DNA of 43,458 nt from Acidaminococcaceae bacterium (GTDB lineage Bacteria > Bacillota > Negativicutes > Acidaminococcales > Acidaminococcaceae): positions 1 to 43,458 of the forward strand of contig JAQVYX010000006.1 of NCBI GenBank assembly GCA_029004715.1, in the 5' to 3' direction. The notes beneath the pieces were generated by a model. That model searched no databases and was not told where the DNA came from. It saw only the letters and a list, made by a program, of their open reading frames with translations. Shown piece by piece: positions 40,274 to 43,458 of this stretch; positions within the stretch are counted from its first letter, which is position 1; the number at the start of each line of letters is the position of its first letter. Both the position numbers and the translations under genes were made by a program.

Positions 40274-40694
40274 AAAATTAGGTAAAAAAGGTGACATTGT
40301 AGAAACAGCAGAGGGTTATGGTCGCAACTATTTGTTACCAAGAGCTTTAGCAAAAGAAGCAAGTGCTGCTAATTTGAATTTGGCTAGACAAAGCCAGGAA
40401 GTTGCAGCCCATAGAGCTGCTCAAAAAAGAGATGAAGCTATAGTTTTAGCTGCACAATTGGAAAAAGTTGTGGTGAAGATGAGCGTTAAAGTTGGCGCTA
40501 ATGGCAAAATGTTTGGTTCAATTGCTTCCAAGGATGTTGCGGAAGCCTTAATTGAACAAACACAGTTAGAAGGCGTGGATAGAAGGAAAATAGAACTTAC
40601 TTCTCCTATTAAAAGTGCGGGACGTTATACGGCTGTTGCTAAATTGCATCCGGAGATTTCCGCAACGTTTGTGGTAGAAGTAGAGGAAGCATAA
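40245..40694 (+). CDS. rplI: 50S ribosomal protein L9
   Basis: 149 aa; [39 protein letters not shown]; overlaps the 3' end of gdpP by 29 nt. Confidence 0.97.
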   Translation: [149 protein letters not shown]

Positions 40695-40695
40695 A

Positions 40696-42030
40696 ATGAT
40701 TGATCGTATACCACCTCAAAATATCGAGGCAGAACAAAGTGTTATAGGTGCGATGCTTATTGATAAGGAAGCTATCGCTAAGACCAGTGAGATTTTGCGG
40801 CCGGAAGATTTTTATCGTCAAGATGACAGGGTTATTTATGAAGCTATTTTGGCCCTGTATAATAAAAATGAAGCGGTAGATTTGGTTACGGTTACAGAAC
40901 AGCTAAAAAGTAGCGGTAAATTAGAGGAAATTGGCGGTACGGCCACTATTACTGCTCTTAGTAATGCAGTGCCTACCGCGGCCAATGTTGTGTACCATGC
41001 TAAAATTGTTGAGGAAAAGGCTTTGCGTCGTCAACTTATCAGTGCGGCTACAGAAATAGCTTCTACTGGTTATGAAGATGAAGAAGATATCTCTAATACG
41101 ATTGATGCTGCTGAGCAAAAAATCTTAGCTGTAGCTAACCGCAAGAGTACAGCTGCTTTTATCCCTATTAAAGATGCTGTGACCTCTGCTGTTGGCCGTA
41201 TTGAAATGTTGTACGATTCTAAAGAAGCATTTACGGGTTTGCCTACAGGTTTTACCGATTTTGATAATCTTACATCAGGATTACAAAATTCTGATTTGAT
41301 TATTGTGGCGGCTCGTCCTAGTATGGGTAAATCTACCTTGGTATTAAATATGATGCAAAATATTGCTATTAGAGGCAAAGGGTCAGTAGCCTTTTTTTCC
41401 TTAGAAATGAGTCAGGAACAGTTAACACAAAGAATGCTTTGTGCTGAGGCACATATTGACTCCTCTCGCTTGCGAGTAGGACAGTTAAGTGACAAAGATT
41501 GGCCGGAACTTATGAAGGCTGCTGATCGTCTTAGTCAGGCAAAAATATTTATGGATGACACTCCCGGTATTACCGCTATGGAAATGCGTACCAAGGCCAG
41601 ACGCTTGCAACATGAACATGGATTGGATTTAATCATTGTCGATTATTTGCAGCTGATGCAAGGCAGTGGTAAACGTAGCAGTGATAATAGACAGCAGGAA
41701 ATGTCTGATATTTCCCGCTCTCTGAAAAGTTTGGCCAGAGAGTTAAACGTTCCGGTTATTGCGTTATCACAGCTTAGTCGTAGCGTTGAAAGTCGTACTA
41801 TTAAGCGCCCTATGCTAAGCGATTTGCGTGAATCAGGCGCATTAGAGCAGGATGCAGATATTGTAGCTTTTATTTATCGCGAAGATTATTATAATCCTGA
41901 GACGGAAAAGAAAAATATTACGGAATTTATTATTGCTAAACATCGTAATGGTCCGGTAGGAACTGTGGAACTTTTCTTCCAAAAAGATATTACTTGCTTC
42001 TTGAATTTAAGCAAACATCAAGAAGAATAG
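40696..42030 (+). CDS. dnaB: Replicative DNA helicase DnaB
   Basis: 444 aa; RIPPQNIEAEQSVIGAMLIDKEAI, LIIVAARPSMGKSTLVLNMMQNIA, DLIIVDYLQLMQG, DLRESGALEQDADIVAFIYRED. Confidence 0.97.
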   Translation: MIDRIPPQNIEAEQSVIGAMLIDKEAIAKTSEILRPEDFYRQDDRVIYEAILALYNKNEAVDLVTVTEQLKSSGKLEEIGGTATITALSNAVPTAANVVYHAKIVEEKALRRQLISAATEIASTGYEDEEDISNTIDAAEQKILAVANRKSTAAFIPIKDAVTSAVGRIEMLYDSKEAFTGLPTGFTDFDNLTSGLQNSDLIIVAARPSMGKSTLVLNMMQNIAIRGKGSVAFFSLEMSQEQLTQRMLCAEAHIDSSRLRVGQLSDKDWPELMKAADRLSQAKIFMDDTPGITAMEMRTKARRLQHEHGLDLIIVDYLQLMQGSGKRSSDNRQQEMSDISRSLKSLARELNVPVIALSQLSRSVESRTIKRPMLSDLRESGALEQDADIVAFIYREDYYNPETEKKNITEFIIAKHRNGPVGTVELFFQKDITCFLNLSKHQEE

Positions 42031-42036
42031 AACAGA

Positions 42037-42083
42037 AAAGAACATCAACAATGTTAAAGTTAATAACATTGTTGATGTTCTTT
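42037..42083. terminator. Bidirectional terminator between dnaB and the ROK gene
   Basis: 20-bp perfect arms AAAGAACATCAACAATGTTA / TAACATTGTTGATGTTCTTT between convergent genes. Confidence 0.8.
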
Positions 42084-42114
42084 ATTGTCACTAACAAACA
42101 TCGAACAAAATTTG

Positions 42115-43032
42115 TTAGTCGTTTGCAGCTAACAAGGCGGCACCATAAACGCCGGCATTATCTCCAAGCTGGGAGAGTTTGATTTGGGTATTATTTGCGA
42201 TGGGCTTAGCACATCTTTCACGAATGCCGGTTTTTATAGCATTAAGGACTTGGGGACCGGCTTTAGCAAGACCGCCTCCGACTACTATGATATCGGGGTC
42301 AAACAGTTCAGCAGCCACGGATAAACAGGCCCCTAGAGAGTGCATGGCATCACGAATGATAAAGCAGGCCTTACTATTGCCATCGGCTGCAGCTTGAAAA
42401 ACATTTTCTGCCGTAATGTTGTTGTCTAAAGAAAATCGCATGTATTCAGCGGCTTTGGCAATGGCGCTACCGGAAGCGTAGAGTTCAGCACAACCATGAT
42501 TGCCGCAGGAGCAGAGCCGTCCATTTTGTTCGATTGTAATATGACCAAGTTCTAGTGCATTGCCTGAGCTGCCCGTAAAAAGTTTGTGGTTAATAATTGC
42601 ACCAGCTCCAATGCCAGTGGAAATTGTTACGAAGAGCATGTTGGTCGAACCTTGTCCCGCGCCTAACATATATTCGCCCCAAGTAGCCGCATTAGCGTCA
42701 TTGGTTGTTATTACCGGTAGCCCATAATGTTTTTCGATATTTTCTACAAAAGGAATATTTTCTAAGGGTAAATTGGAACAATGACAAAGCACTTTTTTCT
42801 TTTTATCCCAGTGTCCTGGTATACCAATACAGATTCGCGTTATTTCTTGGGGAGAAAGACCGGACTGTGCCAGTAATTGTTCTATTAGAAAAAACATTTG
42901 CTTACAAACCCTTTCACTGCCTTCTTGGCTGCACGAGGGGACACAAACATTGGAAAGGGCAGCATGTTTATCATTAAGAATAAGTCCTTTCATATTAGTT
43001 CCACCAATATCTATACCCATGTAGTTTGTCAT
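42115..43032 (-). CDS. ROK family sugar kinase/regulator
   Basis: 305 aa; YMGIDIGGTNMKGLILNDKHA, STGIGAGAIINHKLFTGSSGNALELGHITIEQNGRLCSCGNHGCAELYASGSAIAK (ROK zinc motif), DIIVVGGGLAKAG. Confidence 0.93.
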   Translation of the reverse strand: MTNYMGIDIGGTNMKGLILNDKHAALSNVCVPSCSQEGSERVCKQMFFLIEQLLAQSGLSPQEITRICIGIPGHWDKKKKVLCHCSNLPLENIPFVENIEKHYGLPVITTNDANAATWGEYMLGAGQGSTNMLFVTISTGIGAGAIINHKLFTGSSGNALELGHITIEQNGRLCSCGNHGCAELYASGSAIAKAAEYMRFSLDNNITAENVFQAAADGNSKACFIIRDAMHSLGACLSVAAELFDPDIIVVGGGLAKAGPQVLNAIKTGIRERCAKPIANNTQIKLSQLGDNAGVYGAALLAAND

Positions 43033-43041
43033 AAGTTCACC

Positions 43042-43458
43042 TCATTGTTGGAAGATTTTAACACCTTTGACAAAGGTGTTTTTTATGTTAATGTCGTTAT
43101 CAAAAACGACTAAATCAGCCTGTTTGCCTATAGCAATAGAACCAATATGATCATCAAGCTCCAATTCTTTAGCGGGATTTATGGTAGCCATAGCTATTAC
43201 TTTGTTAAGAGGAGCGTTAGTGTTAGTACGGAAATTAGCTATAGCCTTATCCATTGTTAGCACACTGCCGGCAATAGTACCGTCTGCTAATTTTGCCGCT
43301 TGTCCCCGGACAAAAACCTTTTGTCCTCCTAACTCAGAGCTGCCATCTCCCTGTAGGCAAGCACGCATAGAATCGGTAATAAGGATAATATCTTCGGAAC
43401 TTTTCGTTTTATAAACTAAACGTTGCATGGCAGGGTGTACATGTACGTTATCGGCAAT
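43042..43458 (-). CDS. nagA: N-acetylglucosamine-6-phosphate deacetylase, C-terminal part (runs off window)
   Basis: Frame stays open to the window edge and adds IADNVHVHPA before MQRLVYKTKSSEDIILITDSMRACLQGDGSSELGGQKVFV...LTMDKAIANFRTNTN...INPAKELELDDHIGSIAIGKQADLVVFD, a NagA C-terminus. Confidence 0.9.
   Translation of the reverse strand: MADNVHVHPAMQRLVYKTKSSEDIILITDSMRACLQGDGSSELGGQKVFVRGQAAKLADGTIAGSVLTMDKAIANFRTNTNAPLNKVIAMATINPAKELELDDHIGSIAIGKQADLVVFDNDINIKNTFVKGVKIFQQ

Noticed and set aside
43042-43428. Treating the nagA fragment as a complete short gene
   Set aside because: The frame continues open to the window edge with IADNVHVHPA, so it is a truncated view of full-length nagA rather than a short gene.

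Overview
The window is a chromosomal replication-origin region from a low-GC, Gram-negative-type Firmicute. The gene set and order look most like Negativicutes, possibly Acidaminococcaceae; that taxonomy is inferred. Transcription diverges at oriC. Leftward (-) run rpmH, rnpA, yidD, yidC, jag, mnmE, mnmG, rsmG, parA, parB. Rightward (+) run dnaA, dnaN, recF, a DciA/DUF721 protein, remB, gyrB, thiN-like, TSUP permease, gyrA. Further out are: two tandem Liv-type substrate-binding proteins plus the start of livH; a CoA-disulfide-reductase/rhodanese fusion; an Lrp-LysE pair; a tRNA-Val; a three-gene GlpA/GlpB/DUF1667 redox cluster; rarD; a T-box controlled ilvM-like/ilvB operon; a BASS/ACR3-like transporter; rpsF-ssb-rpsR; a DUF2232 protein; gdpP; rplI; dnaB; and a ROK kinase with a partial nagA. 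I do not see a clearly novel defence or mobile system. The observations most worth checking are non-coding: (1) a perfect 56-bp palindrome centred on CACGTG next to parAB that differs from textbook parS; (2) a cluster of five perfect DnaA boxes in 166 bp, about 14 kb from dnaA, just upstream of the ilv T-box; (3) a DnaA-trio-like origin element downstream of dnaA. Two coding observations follow: a DUF721 protein with a zinc ribbon, and an unlisted 39-aa lysine/proline-rich small ORF with its own RBS and terminator.
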